From: Nostoc indistinguendum CM1-VF10
GTDB lineage: Bacteria; Cyanobacteriota; Cyanobacteriia; Cyanobacteriales; Nostocaceae
NCBI GenBank assembly: GCA_019359215.1
Contig: JAHHHS010000003.1
Span: 109,434 to 173,433, forward strand
Length of the DNA stretch: 64,000 nt
Reading direction: 5' to 3'
The notes below the pieces were generated by a model. It was not told the DNA's origin. It saw nothing but the letters and a program-made list of their open reading frames with translations, and did no database searches. Below, in pieces: positions 20,867 through 29,908 of this stretch. How positions within the stretch are numbered: the first letter of the stretch is position 1; each line of letters begins with the position of its first letter. A program made the translations under genes and the position numbers.

Positions 20867-21697
20867 ATGATGCTGACAGAAAAATTTGAGCAATTAAAAG
20901 CTTTATTTGAAGAAATGGAGCAGGCATTGATTGCCTACTCTGGGGGCGTTGATAGCACTTTGGTTGCCAAAATTGCTTATGATGTGTTGGGCGATAGCGC
21001 TTTGGCTGTCACGGCTGTTTCTCCTTCGCTGTTGCCAGAAGAATTGGAAGATGCCAAAATTCAAGCCGCAACTATTGGGATTCCTCATAAAGTTGTCCAG
21101 ACTCACGAGATGGAAAATCCCAATTACACCTCTAACCCTGTTAATCGCTGTTATTTTTGCAAAAGTGAATTGCACGACACTCTCAAACCTTTAGCTTTAG
21201 AGCTGGGTTATCCCTACGTAGTGGATGGGGTAAATGCCGATGATTTGCATGATTATCGCCCAGGAATTCAGGCGGCGAAAGAAAGAGGGGCGCGATCGCC
21301 TTTAGCAGAATTGGGTGTCACTAAAGTAGAAGTTCGCCAACTTTCGCAACAACTCGGTTTACCTTGGTGGGATAAACCTGCTCAACCTTGCTTAAGTTCC
21401 CGGTTTCCTTACGGTGAAGAGATTACTGTCGCTAAGTTGCAACGGGTTGGTAGAGGAGAAATTTTCTTAAGAAAGCTGGGTTGGCAGAATTTGCGCGTGC
21501 GATCGGAAGGGGATACAGCACGCATTGAATTACCACCAGAACAAATTAAAGAGTTTGTGTTGACTACGGATTTACAGAAAGTAGTTTCTGCCTTTCAGGA
21601 TTTCGGATTTCTTTACGTAACCTTGGATTTAGAAGGTTATCGCAGTGGTAAGTTGAATCAGGTTTTGAGTCGGGAAGCCTTGAGCGTTAAACTATAG
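20867..21697 (+). CDS. larE: ATP-dependent sacrificial sulfur transferase LarE
   Basis: A 276-residue PP-loop ATP pyrophosphatase. SGGVDST at 25-31 binds ATP; the family motifs NRCYFCKSEL near 93 and PCLSSRFPYG near 174 are clear. LarE supplies sulfur for the nickel-pincer nucleotide cofactor. Cys175 aligns with the sacrificial Cys, while Cys95 and Cys98 suggest the variant in which three cysteines hold an Fe-S cluster that carries sulfur. No larA, larB or larC is in the window. Its 3' end overlaps the convergent radical SAM gene by 11 bp. Confidence 0.9.
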   Translation: MMLTEKFEQLKALFEEMEQALIAYSGGVDSTLVAKIAYDVLGDSALAVTAVSPSLLPEELEDAKIQAATIGIPHKVVQTHEMENPNYTSNPVNRCYFCKSELHDTLKPLALELGYPYVVDGVNADDLHDYRPGIQAAKERGARSPLAELGVTKVEVRQLSQQLGLPWWDKPAQPCLSSRFPYGEEITVAKLQRVGRGEIFLRKLGWQNLRVRSEGDTARIELPPEQIKEFVLTTDLQKVVSAFQDFGFLYVTLDLEGYRSGKLNQVLSREALSVKL

Positions 21698-22748
21698 CAT
21701 TTTCCTGGACTGTAGATACGGTTCTTTTTTCATCTGCCTCACTGGTTTTGGCCAACTGCATCAGCGTCTCATACCAATCCGTAATCGGCAGATCGGCAGG
21801 TTCTGTTAGCTCTTGATAAACGTGTTGGCAGAGTTCTCGAAAAGCGGGGTAGCGCTCTTGACGCCAATGCTTAGTAAGTTCGCCCAGAGATGCCTCATTA
21901 AGATTTCCTAGAGCATAATTGCGGTCAAAACCATGTTGCATTGGCACGACTGTCCCATCTGCTTCGATAATTAGGGGCGATATAAGATCAGCAAAGCTGT
22001 AGTCTTGCTTATCTATTAGCGATTCGTCTGCAAAAAAGCTACCAGGATTTGAACGCAGCAAACCTTGGTGAGTTAAATCAATATGAACAAACAGCTTTTC
22101 ACCAAAAGCTTCTCGCAAACGCATAGCTTTTAGGTAAGCATAGGATAAGATTCTGGTATTGGGTCTATATCCCATGAGGTTTTGGGTAGCATGTCCGACT
22201 TCCGCAAGTGGATGAATCTGCAATAATTTTGCCCCTTGCTCCAAGGCAAAATTTGCAACCCAGTCTAACTCTCGAAAATTTTGTTTGGTGAGTGTAAAAA
22301 TAAACCCGAATGGGATACCTAATTGGCGAACCCTTTCTAGTCGAGCCGCCATTTTTTCAAAAGCTTGCTCGGAAGAACGCATACGGTTATGGGAGGCTGG
22401 CATTCCATCAAGACTAATAGCGAGTAGATCAACCGCTCCAGTCAACAGCTCGATGTGTCGCTCGTCTAAGAGTATGCCGTTGGAAGTAACCGTTGTATGC
22501 ATCTGGCATTGATGAGCCTGTTTTAGCAGTTCCGGCAGAGGTTTGTAGATAAGGGGTTCTCCTCCTGAAAAGCTGGCGATGGTATACCCTTGTTCACTTG
22601 CATCGATAATTGCTTGTAAAAGGAGCGGGACACTGAGTTGGTCACGCTCCTCTGGCCCAGAAGAAGAGTAACAATGGAGACAGCGCAGATTGCACCGTCT
22701 GGATGGGTGGATTTGCAGAATGCGGTTAAAGTTTCCAGTAGGTACCAT
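21687..22748 (-). CDS. Radical SAM enzyme, candidate RiPP maturase
   Basis: A 353-residue radical SAM protein of the PqqE/MoaA-like branch. CNLRCLHC (Cys19, 23, 26) binds the catalytic 4Fe-4S cluster and FSGGEPL near residue 59 is the SAM-contact GGE motif. The C-terminal part (IIEADGTVVPMQHGFDRNYALGNL) has the outline of a SPASM/twitch region but lacks its clustered cysteines: only one Cys remains near the end, so auxiliary clusters are doubtful. It lies 131 bp downstream of a small gene with a leader-like N-terminus and two PNGIPA repeats, on the same strand. A peptide-modifying role is inferred from this pairing; the reaction is unknown. Confidence 0.8.
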   Translation of the reverse strand: MVPTGNFNRILQIHPSRRCNLRCLHCYSSSGPEERDQLSVPLLLQAIIDASEQGYTIASFSGGEPLIYKPLPELLKQAHQCQMHTTVTSNGILLDERHIELLTGAVDLLAISLDGMPASHNRMRSSEQAFEKMAARLERVRQLGIPFGFIFTLTKQNFRELDWVANFALEQGAKLLQIHPLAEVGHATQNLMGYRPNTRILSYAYLKAMRLREAFGEKLFVHIDLTHQGLLRSNPGSFFADESLIDKQDYSFADLISPLIIEADGTVVPMQHGFDRNYALGNLNEASLGELTKHWRQERYPAFRELCQHVYQELTEPADLPITDWYETLMQLAKTSEADEKRTVSTVQENAIV

Positions 22749-22879
22749 ATGCTTGCTAACTTCAATTACTCTTTCTGATCTAAAGCTTTGTAATGGTTAA
22801 GGGAAGGAATAAAAAGGAAAATTCCATCGCCACCCTTCTTCCCTAGCTTCTGGAAGAAGTCTTAGAATTTCAACCCTGC

Positions 22880-23122
22880 TTAGAGATATCTAGCCTTGTT
22901 GAAATTGATGATGGCGGGAATCCCATTAGGAAAAGGCTTTAGGGTATCTAGCTCCTTGATTTTGGAACTGTGCAAGGCGGGAATCCCATTAGGAAGAGGA
23001 TCATTGGTTTGTGGGATACTTAATCCTCCTTTCAACTGTTCTAGTTCTTGTAACTCTTCTGGGGTTAGCTTCATAAACAATTCGTCGCCTTGAATGTTTT
23101 GCACTTCCAGACGGTTTTCCAT
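22880..23122 (-). CDS. Candidate RiPP precursor peptide with two PNGIPA repeats
   Basis: An 80-residue peptide with an excellent AGGAG ribosome site 7 nt before ATG 23122. Residues 17-33 (MKLTPEELQELEQLKGG) resemble a double-glycine leader. The presumed core, residues 34-80, holds two repeats, LPNGIPAL (43-50) and FPNGIPAI (64-71), 21 residues apart; at DNA level a GGCGGGAATCCCATTAGGAA block recurs at exactly 63 bp. There are no cysteines, so the product is not a sactipeptide or lanthipeptide. It precedes the radical SAM gene. I know no named family for NGIPA; precursor status is an inference from size, leader, repeats and neighbour. Confidence 0.65.
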   Translation of the reverse strand: MENRLEVQNIQGDELFMKLTPEELQELEQLKGGLSIPQTNDPLPNGIPALHSSKIKELDTLKPFPNGIPAIINFNKARYL

Positions 23123-23160
23123 AATATTCTCCTTTGTTATTACACTAAGTCTGTAAGCAT

Positions 23161-23199
23161 AGCTCGCTCATAGAAATCGCTGATTTCTATGAGCGAGCT
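23161..23199. other. Perfect 18-bp inverted repeat with 3-nt loop
   Basis: AGCTCGCTCATAGAAATC and its exact reverse complement flank GCT. It lies 39 bp upstream of the peptide start codon, between it and the SGNH hydrolase gene on the same strand. No T-run follows on either strand, so it is not a typical intrinsic terminator. It may be an mRNA processing or stability element, an attenuator, or a dimeric-protein operator. Confidence 0.75.
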
Positions 23200-23360
23200 G
23201 CACAGGCTTAATTTCATTCTCCTATGGGGAACTTCCGTAAATTTACTATTGAAATTACAAATATTAATATTTACAGGCACTATTTAGCAGCCTGTCTACG
23301 CAATTTCATAACTGATGATGATGCGATCGCTCCAAGTGGGAGTGTTGGCGTAGCGATCGC

Positions 23361-24425
23361 TCAATTTTCACGCTGAGTCAGCCTGTATTCTATCTGCTGT
23401 AGTGCCGAGCGCCACACATCGTATCCCTCTTGAGACAAATGCAGCCCATCAGTAGTCAACTCTGGGCGCAAATTGCCTTCCATATCCGTAAACCAGCTAT
23501 AAATATTTAGATAATTAGCGCCTTCTTGTTTGGCAATTAGGGTTAGTTGTGTGTTGATATGACGAATGCGGCTATTGGAAAGTTTTGGTAGGCGAGTAGG
23601 CAAAATTGATTGGACAATGATTTGAGTTTGTGGGTGAGCCTGCCGTAACCGACGGACAATCCGGCGATAATTACGCAAAATTGCATCATCACTATCACCT
23701 TTTCGTAAGTCGTTAATCCCAGCCATAATGTAAACAACATCCGGCCGCGTTGCCGAAAATGCCCCTAATCTTTTTAAAACGCCACTGGAAGTATCTCCAG
23801 ATATACCTTGATTCAGCCACAATTTCCCAGCAGGCAGTTTTTCTCTAGGAAACCACATACTCAAAGAATCACCAATTAAGATACTTAAATGATTTGTACC
23901 TTGACCTTGAGCGATCGCTCTAGCTTCTAAAGCCAGTAAACTTTTCCAGTCATCATAAGTTAGTTGACGCTTCTTTATCGACTCCCACAATGATTGCAAA
24001 TTATCACTATTTACGCGTGTATAAATCTGACCTGTTTTCAGAGCCGCCAATCTTTGGTAGTAAAGTTGATTCCCAGATGTCAGCGAAAGACCAGCTGATT
24101 GGGGGCTGGGGTTGAGTGATGACTCTGTTTGGGTTGGTAATACCTGACTACTAACTTCTGGTAAGGAGATATCAACGCTGTTGATATTTTTCTCACCTGC
24201 TGGCTGCGAACTTTTTAGGGGTTGGAACGCTTGGCTGCTGAGTTCTGGTAAGGAGAGATCAACACTGGGGATGATTTGTCTACTTACTATTGTCTGCGAA
24301 CCTTGTTTTAAATCCCACAGGAATCTAGAATTTTCTGGCAGGACAATTGACAAATGTGGAAGAGCCGATGCTGGTATTGCTAATCCTGTTAACAAGCCTG
24401 CTGCCAACAGATAAGGGTCCCTCAT
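23361..24425 (-). CDS. Secreted SGNH/GDSL-family hydrolase
   Basis: A 354-residue protein with a short N-terminal hydrophobic signal region (residues 5-22, ALP cleavage). The catalytic blocks are present: GDSLS with Ser187, the oxyanion-hole Gly in GISGDT near 208, GIND with Asn238, and DGLH with Asp326 and His329. Residues 25-115 are a low-complexity Ser/Pro-rich linker with an imperfect duplication, SVDLSLPELSSQ and SVDISLPEVSSQ. It is probably an esterase or lipase-like enzyme acting on the envelope or outside. The substrate cannot be deduced. It lies upstream of the candidate RiPP peptide, separated by the perfect hairpin. Confidence 0.88.
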   Translation of the reverse strand: MRDPYLLAAGLLTGLAIPASALPHLSIVLPENSRFLWDLKQGSQTIVSRQIIPSVDLSLPELSSQAFQPLKSSQPAGEKNINSVDISLPEVSSQVLPTQTESSLNPSPQSAGLSLTSGNQLYYQRLAALKTGQIYTRVNSDNLQSLWESIKKRQLTYDDWKSLLALEARAIAQGQGTNHLSILIGDSLSMWFPREKLPAGKLWLNQGISGDTSSGVLKRLGAFSATRPDVVYIMAGINDLRKGDSDDAILRNYRRIVRRLRQAHPQTQIIVQSILPTRLPKLSNSRIRHINTQLTLIAKQEGANYLNIYSWFTDMEGNLRPELTTDGLHLSQEGYDVWRSALQQIEYRLTQREN

Positions 24426-25549
24426 CGCTTTGTCTCTCCTCTACTCACTGCTTTTCCCTATGACAGCATTAACTGCCTGTATTCAGGAAAATTTTACTTC
24501 GGTTAAGTTATTATTCTTATTTACACTGTATAGTTCTGTAAAGCGTATTAACGAGATTATATTAGACAATTCACGATCTCTTTAAAGTACGGTTTTTTCG
24601 GTAGTATACAAGTCTTATTTGTAAAGATAGTTTTACTTAAAGCGCTATTTTCACAAACTGAGCATTTTTTATAACTAAGTTGTCATAAATATTGCAAGTG
24701 TATGTGAACTTGACGATTATTGAGTGATTTTTGAGTATCTCAGGACAGAGGTTTTTTGCTTTTGATGTTACTAATATAAGAAATAACCATTTGATTTCAG
24801 GTTTCCAGATTTAAGTCAATTGTAGCGATCGCATGAGAGTTTGCTAGATTAAGGGGCGATCGCTTTTTAATTTCTTATATAAGATTGAGCGGTGCAAATA
24901 CACCAATTATTAAATATAGGATTAGTCAGATTAAAGATTTAAAAACTTGCATCAGAAAGGATTGACACTCAAACAGGTTTCTGAGCGTTTTGGAGTAATT
25001 TATATCACAGCTAGAAGTTATGCCAGTCGCCGAGAAATGACAACAGTTGATTTTACTGCAATTGCAAATTAGACCACAATTTTGATGTAGCTATTGAATA
25101 TTTAAGATAAATTCTAGAGGAATAGGCAAAACTTGAATTGTTAAGGATGTTGATATCATACGATGGCGTGCCCTCAACGAGCAAGCATCAAATTCACCAT
25201 ACTGAAAGTTTGAGACTCACTCAAAAAAGAGCTTAAGACCCTCAATCAAAAAGTTTGGGATAATTTTATAGTCATTTATAGTGCTGTTAAAGACTATACC
25301 AGCTATCTTAGGATAACAAAAGTAAAATTTTACTTTTGATGCGATAATTGAAATTTGAGATAAAATGCTTAGTTGGGGAATAGTGCCCTCTGCTTAGAAC
25401 CGTTATTCTTTACATAGCTAATTTAAAATTAATGTTTACTCATTGAAGTATGAGTTGAAACACATTAAATTTAAGTTTTAACTATAGAAAATAACTTCAT
25501 GGGAAGTGCTAAGATTTAGGCTTAATCATTAGTGTTTTCCTTTTCTTCC
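24426..25549. other. Long AT-rich region with remnants
   Basis: About 1.1 kb without a firm gene. A 41-codon frame at 24947-25072 (TTG start) reads as a helix-turn-helix fragment (LTLKQVSERFGVIYITAR) and looks like a remnant. A perfect 20-nt palindrome AAAAGTAAAATTTTACTTTT lies at 25318-25337, some 210 bp before the next gene. Two HIP1-like sites occur near 24825-24860. Confidence 0.4.
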
Positions 25550-25744
25550 GTGGCTAGAGCTAGTACAGCGATTGGTGTCAGTCCCATTATTAAAGAGATT
25601 GTGCAAAAACAGGCACATTCGACACGTTTGACCCTGAAAGAAGTTATTCTCATGGGGATGTTAGCTATTGACAAACTAGATGATCAAGGTCGTCAAGAGC
25701 TAGCGGATCAAGTTCATCAAATGCAGGTGAATGGAGAAATTTAA
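25550..25744 (+). CDS. Small hypothetical protein (64 aa)
   Basis: A short frame with GTG 25550 (or GTG 25532) as possible starts. The sequence ARASTAIGVSPIIKEIVQKQ...LTLKEVILMGMLAIDKLDDQGRQELADQVHQM reads as an amphipathic all-helical protein of the size of an antitoxin or small DNA-binding protein. It has no identifiable domain and no good ribosome site, so coding status is moderate. It lies just before the convergent DNA methyltransferase gene. Confidence 0.45.
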   Translation: MARASTAIGVSPIIKEIVQKQAHSTRLTLKEVILMGMLAIDKLDDQGRQELADQVHQMQVNGEI

Positions 25745-25816
25745 GTGAATAGTTATGAGTTAGGAGTTGTGAGTTATAAATTTTCACTTTGGGGTCCTGA
25801 CTCTTTACTTAATGTT

Positions 25817-26722
25817 TTACGGGCTAAATCGATAACGACTTCCCGTTACGTAATCCTCGTTAATTTCAAAAGATATCCATCGGCGTTGCAGAGTTTCAGC
25901 AACAAACCCGCTTGTGTTAGAACCTGCAAATGGATCTAAAACCATATCACCTTCATCAGTTAAAAATTTGATGAAGAACTCGGCAAACCCTTGAGGAAAA
26001 CGTGCTGGATGGGGTCTAATTTCTGCTGCTTTACAGCGTCGTAAATAAGCACTATTGGATTCAGTATTAGCAATTTCTAGTAGATTTGGCGGAATTGCAC
26101 CTTGGTTATCCTTTTGGAATTTATCAGAAATATCATGTCCACTAGGACGTAGTTTAGCCTCATAACCATTTTTGAGTAATTGTTTCATACTTTGGCTATA
26201 AGGCTTTAAAACTTTTCTGTTATCTGCTTTAGGATTTGGTGTCTTAGACAACCACCAAACTGTATTTACAGAATCTTTCACGCGAATCCGCCTGATTGTT
26301 ACCCACTCAGCAGGGGTTGGCAGTCGGGCTGGATTGTAGTGGTAGAATTCTTGAGCGAGAAAGAAACCTACTTCTTTACATAATCTGACTAAAAGTTCGT
26401 ATTGATAGATACTCCGCACGGGATTACCAGGAAGGTAAGCCCCACCTAAATCTATTACAAATGAGCCATTATCTGCGAGTACTCTTTTAAATTCGGATGC
26501 AAAAGGTAGGAACCACTCAATATATTTTTCAGCAGTTTCGTTACCGTATTCTTTTTTTCGTGTCAGAGCGAATGGAGGTGATGTGATAATTAAATTAATA
26601 CTATTATTATCAATAAATTTAATAAGTTTCAGGCTATCACCCAAATATGCTGCTCCGTTATGCTGGGTATAAGAGGGATTAAAAATTATTTCTTCTGGTG
26701 GTGTTATTGGTTTTTCTTGCAA
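25817..26722 (-). CDS. Site-specific DNA methyltransferase (probably N4-cytosine)
   Basis: A 301-residue enzyme with the catalytic motif IV as TSPPF (residues 47-51) placed before the SAM-binding motif DPFAGSNT near residue 262, the order of beta-class methyltransferases. SPP with a following aromatic favours N4-cytosine modification over N6-adenine (usually DPPY/NPPY). No restriction endonuclease gene is adjacent on either side, so it looks solitary, as are several Dmt-type methylases in Nostocaceae. Its target sequence cannot be read from the gene. Confidence 0.88.
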   Translation of the reverse strand: MQEKPITPPEEIIFNPSYTQHNGAAYLGDSLKLIKFIDNNSINLIITSPPFALTRKKEYGNETAEKYIEWFLPFASEFKRVLADNGSFVIDLGGAYLPGNPVRSIYQYELLVRLCKEVGFFLAQEFYHYNPARLPTPAEWVTIRRIRVKDSVNTVWWLSKTPNPKADNRKVLKPYSQSMKQLLKNGYEAKLRPSGHDISDKFQKDNQGAIPPNLLEIANTESNSAYLRRCKAAEIRPHPARFPQGFAEFFIKFLTDEGDMVLDPFAGSNTSGFVAETLQRRWISFEINEDYVTGSRYRFSP

Positions 26723-26797
26723 GAGTAATAAAATTATCTCGTTTTTTATAGTTATAGCTTGTTTTTATATTGTCTAGATATTTTATTTTAAAAGTGA

Positions 26798-26850
26798 TTT
26801 TTTTAACGCAGAGGAATACAGAGGGAAGCGCAAAGTAACGCAGAGAGTAT
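26798..26850. repeat. AACGCAGAG-type Nostoc repeat
   Basis: The tract TTTAACGCAGAGGAATACAG then AGGGAAGCGCAAAGTAACGCAGAGAG is built from degenerate ACGCAGAG(G) units, a short repeat widespread between Nostoc genes. It lies between the methyltransferase and DUF433 genes. Confidence 0.65.
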
Positions 26851-26936
26851 ATTAACTTTGTATCCATGCTATCACTGCGATCGCCGGATTCGCGTTTGTA
26901 TGTCATCTGCTACTACAAGACAACTTTTCAACTTTT

Positions 26937-27305
<369 letters not shown>

Positions 27306-27502
27306 TTAATGTTCATTTTTGATAAATTAACATTTTTACATTTCGTAGACTTTCATCAAGATGTTCAGAGTAATTTCGAGAAAAAATTGCACAATGTGAA
27401 TTTTGTTTAACTTGAGTTTCTAATCTCATCTTATTGATATCTGTACATAAAGTATTTATTCTCTAGAGTTCCCAAAAAAGTTGAAAAATAAATCAAAAAT
27501 GA

Positions 27503-27535
27503 AAAAATCCCCCACCTTGCGGCAGGGGATTTTTA
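27503..27535 (-). terminator. Terminator of psaB
   Basis: AAAATCCCC pairs with GGGGATTTT across an 11-12 nt loop, about 30 bp past the psaB stop, with A/T runs on both sides; on the minus strand the stem is followed by a run of T. Confidence 0.85.
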
Positions 27536-27563
27536 TTACTTACTTACAAAACTAGCAGCCCAA

Positions 27564-29795
27564 TTAACCGAACTTACCAGCAGTAGAAGCAATCAAGAAT
27601 GCAGCGTAAGTCAAGACATAGCCAACAGTGAAGTGAGCTAGACCAACTACACGACCTTGAACGATAGACAGAGCCACGGGCTTATCTTTCCAGCGAACTA
27701 GGTTAGCTAAAGGAGTGCGTTCGTGTGCCCAAACAAGGGTTTCAATCAACTCTTGCCAGTAACCTCTCCAGGAGATTAAGAACATGAAGCCAGTAGCCCA
27801 AACTAGGTGTCCAAACAAGAACATCCAAGCCCAGACAGACAAGTTATTCACGCCGTAAGGGTTGTAACCGTTAATCAACTGAGCAGAGTTAGCCCAGAGG
27901 TAATCGCGGAACCAGCCCATGAGATATGTAGAGTTCTCATTAAACTGAGCTACGTTGCCTTGCCAAATACCTAGATGCTTCCAATGCCAGTAGAAGGTAA
28001 CCCAACCAAGGGTATTGAGCATCCAGAATGTAGCGAGGTAGAAGGAATCCCAACCTGAGATGTCGCAAGTACCGCCACGACCGGGGCCGTCGCAAGGGAA
28101 GGCATAGCCGAAGTCCTTTTTATCGGGCATCAGCTTAGAACCACGGGCATCCAAAGCACCTTTGACCAAGATCAAGGTGGTGGTGTGCAGACCTAAAGCG
28201 ATCGCATGGTGTACCAAGAAGTCGCCAGGGCCAATTGTCAAGAACAAGGAGTTAGTACCAGCATTGATGGCATCTAACCAGCCTGGTAACCAAACGTTAG
28301 CGTAGTTGGGCCATGCTGTATTGGCAATACTATCTGGGTTAGACAGCAAGGTGTCTAAGCCGTACAGTACTTTACCATGAGCAGCTTGGACGAACTGGGC
28401 AAACACTGGCTCAATCAGGATTTGCTTTTCAGGAGTACCGAAAGCAACAACTACATCGTTGTGTACGTACAAGCTGAGGGTGTGGAAGCCTAAGAAAAGA
28501 GATACCCAGCTAAGGTGGGAGATAATCGCTTCTTTGTGCTTCAACACGCGCTCAAGGACGTTGCCTTTGTTTTGTTCTGGGTCGTAATCACGTACCCAGA
28601 ATATAGCTCCGTGAGCAAAAGCACCAAGTATTAGGAAACCAGCAATGTATTGATGGTGCGTGTACAGCGCTGCCTGAGTTGTATAATCCTTAGCCATAAA
28701 TGCATAAGGAGGCATGGCGTACATATGCTGCGCCACCAAAGAGGTGACGGTTCCCAGAGCAGCTAGGTGAATACCTAACTGGAAGTGCAGTGAATTGTTA
28801 TAAGTGTCGTACAACCCTTGGTGAGGCAGGTTGAACTGACCTTCACTCTTTGTACCAGGTACTAAACCGGATTTGGAGTTCAGCATTTCTTTGATGCTGT
28901 GACCAATCCCGAAGTTAGTCCGGTACTGGTGACCGGCAATTATAAAGATAACTGCGATCGCCAAGTGGTGATGAGCTATATCAGTCAGCCACAAAGCTTC
29001 TGTCTGGGGATGGAAACCACCCAAGAAAGTCAGAATTGCAGTCCCTGCACCTTGAGATGTGCTGAATATATGCCCAGGAGTGTCAGGGTTTTGAGCGTAA
29101 ACGCCCCAGTTGCCTGTAAAGAATGGTGTCAAACCTGCTGGGTGGGGTGGGGTATTCAGGAAGTTATCCCAACCTACGTGCTGTCCGCGAGCTTCGGGGA
29201 TAGCAACGTGAATTAAGTGACCAGCCCAAGCCAAAGAACTAACACCAAACAAACCTGCTAAGTGGTGGTTTAACCGGGGTTCAGCGCTCTTAAACCATGC
29301 CAAGCTAGGACGGTACTTGGGTTGTAAGTGCAGCCAGCCAGCGAACAAGAACACTGCTGCCAACAACAACAGACCAACTGAACCAGTGTACAGTTCACTG
29401 TTTGTCCGCATACCGATGGTGTACCACCAGTGGTAAACACCAGAGTAAGCAATATTTACTGGATTACTAGCGCCAGCTTGGGTAAAAGCTTCGATCGCTG
29501 GTTTACCAAAGTGGGGGTCCCAAATCGCGTGGGCGATGGGACGGATATGAAGGGGATCTTTAATCCACTGTTCAAAGTTACCTTGCCAGGCCACGTGGAA
29601 CAGGAGGCTGGATGCCCACAGGAAGATGATTGCCAAGTGACCGAAGTGAGTTGCGAAAATCTTTTGGTAAAGATTTTCTTCCGTCATGCCATCATGGGTT
29701 TCAAAATCGTTGCCTGTAGCGATCGCATACCATATCCGACGAGTAGTCGGGTCCTGCGCCAGATCCTGGCTAAATTTCGGAAATTTCGTCGCCAT
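27564..29795 (-). CDS. psaB: Photosystem I P700 apoprotein A2
   Basis: A 743-residue PSI core subunit with eleven transmembrane helices. The F-X cluster loop [18 protein letters not shown] near residue 560 supplies two of the four cluster cysteines, and the many conserved His residues bind chlorophyll. Length and ends ([14 protein letters not shown] ... STAGKFG) are standard. It lies 113 bp after psaA on the same strand and is presumably cotranscribed with it. Confidence 0.99.
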   Translation of the reverse strand: MATKFPKFSQDLAQDPTTRRIWYAIATGNDFETHDGMTEENLYQKIFATHFGHLAIIFLWASSLLFHVAWQGNFEQWIKDPLHIRPIAHAIWDPHFGKPAIEAFTQAGASNPVNIAYSGVYHWWYTIGMRTNSELYTGSVGLLLLAAVFLFAGWLHLQPKYRPSLAWFKSAEPRLNHHLAGLFGVSSLAWAGHLIHVAIPEARGQHVGWDNFLNTPPHPAGLTPFFTGNWGVYAQNPDTPGHIFSTSQGAGTAILTFLGGFHPQTEALWLTDIAHHHLAIAVIFIIAGHQYRTNFGIGHSIKEMLNSKSGLVPGTKSEGQFNLPHQGLYDTYNNSLHFQLGIHLAALGTVTSLVAQHMYAMPPYAFMAKDYTTQAALYTHHQYIAGFLILGAFAHGAIFWVRDYDPEQNKGNVLERVLKHKEAIISHLSWVSLFLGFHTLSLYVHNDVVVAFGTPEKQILIEPVFAQFVQAAHGKVLYGLDTLLSNPDSIANTAWPNYANVWLPGWLDAINAGTNSLFLTIGPGDFLVHHAIALGLHTTTLILVKGALDARGSKLMPDKKDFGYAFPCDGPGRGGTCDISGWDSFYLATFWMLNTLGWVTFYWHWKHLGIWQGNVAQFNENSTYLMGWFRDYLWANSAQLINGYNPYGVNNLSVWAWMFLFGHLVWATGFMFLISWRGYWQELIETLVWAHERTPLANLVRWKDKPVALSIVQGRVVGLAHFTVGYVLTYAAFLIASTAGKFG

Positions 29796-29844
29796 AGGTT
29801 TAATAAATCCTCTGACCTTTAGCCATCAAGTATCAGCCTCTAGA

Positions 29845-29900
29845 GCCCTGAGTTCTGAGTTCTGAGTTTTGCCTCAGCACTCAGTACTCAGCACTCAATA
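29845..29900. repeat. CTGAGTT/ACTCAGC repeat in the psaA-psaB spacer
   Basis: Direct GAGTTCT units followed by CTCAGCACTCAG-type units of partly opposite sense. The CTGAGTTCTGAG half can pair with the CTCAGTACTCAG half, forming an imperfect hairpin in the intercistronic RNA of the psaAB message. Such repeats are scattered through Nostoc genomes. Confidence 0.75.
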
Positions 29901-29908
29901 ACTGATTG

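Noticed and set aside
22913..22996. The 63-bp spaced duplicate GGCGGGAATCCCATTAGGAA as a CRISPR or regulatory repeat
   Set aside because: Only two copies exist and both lie in frame in the peptide gene, encoding PNGIPA; it is better read as a protein repeat.
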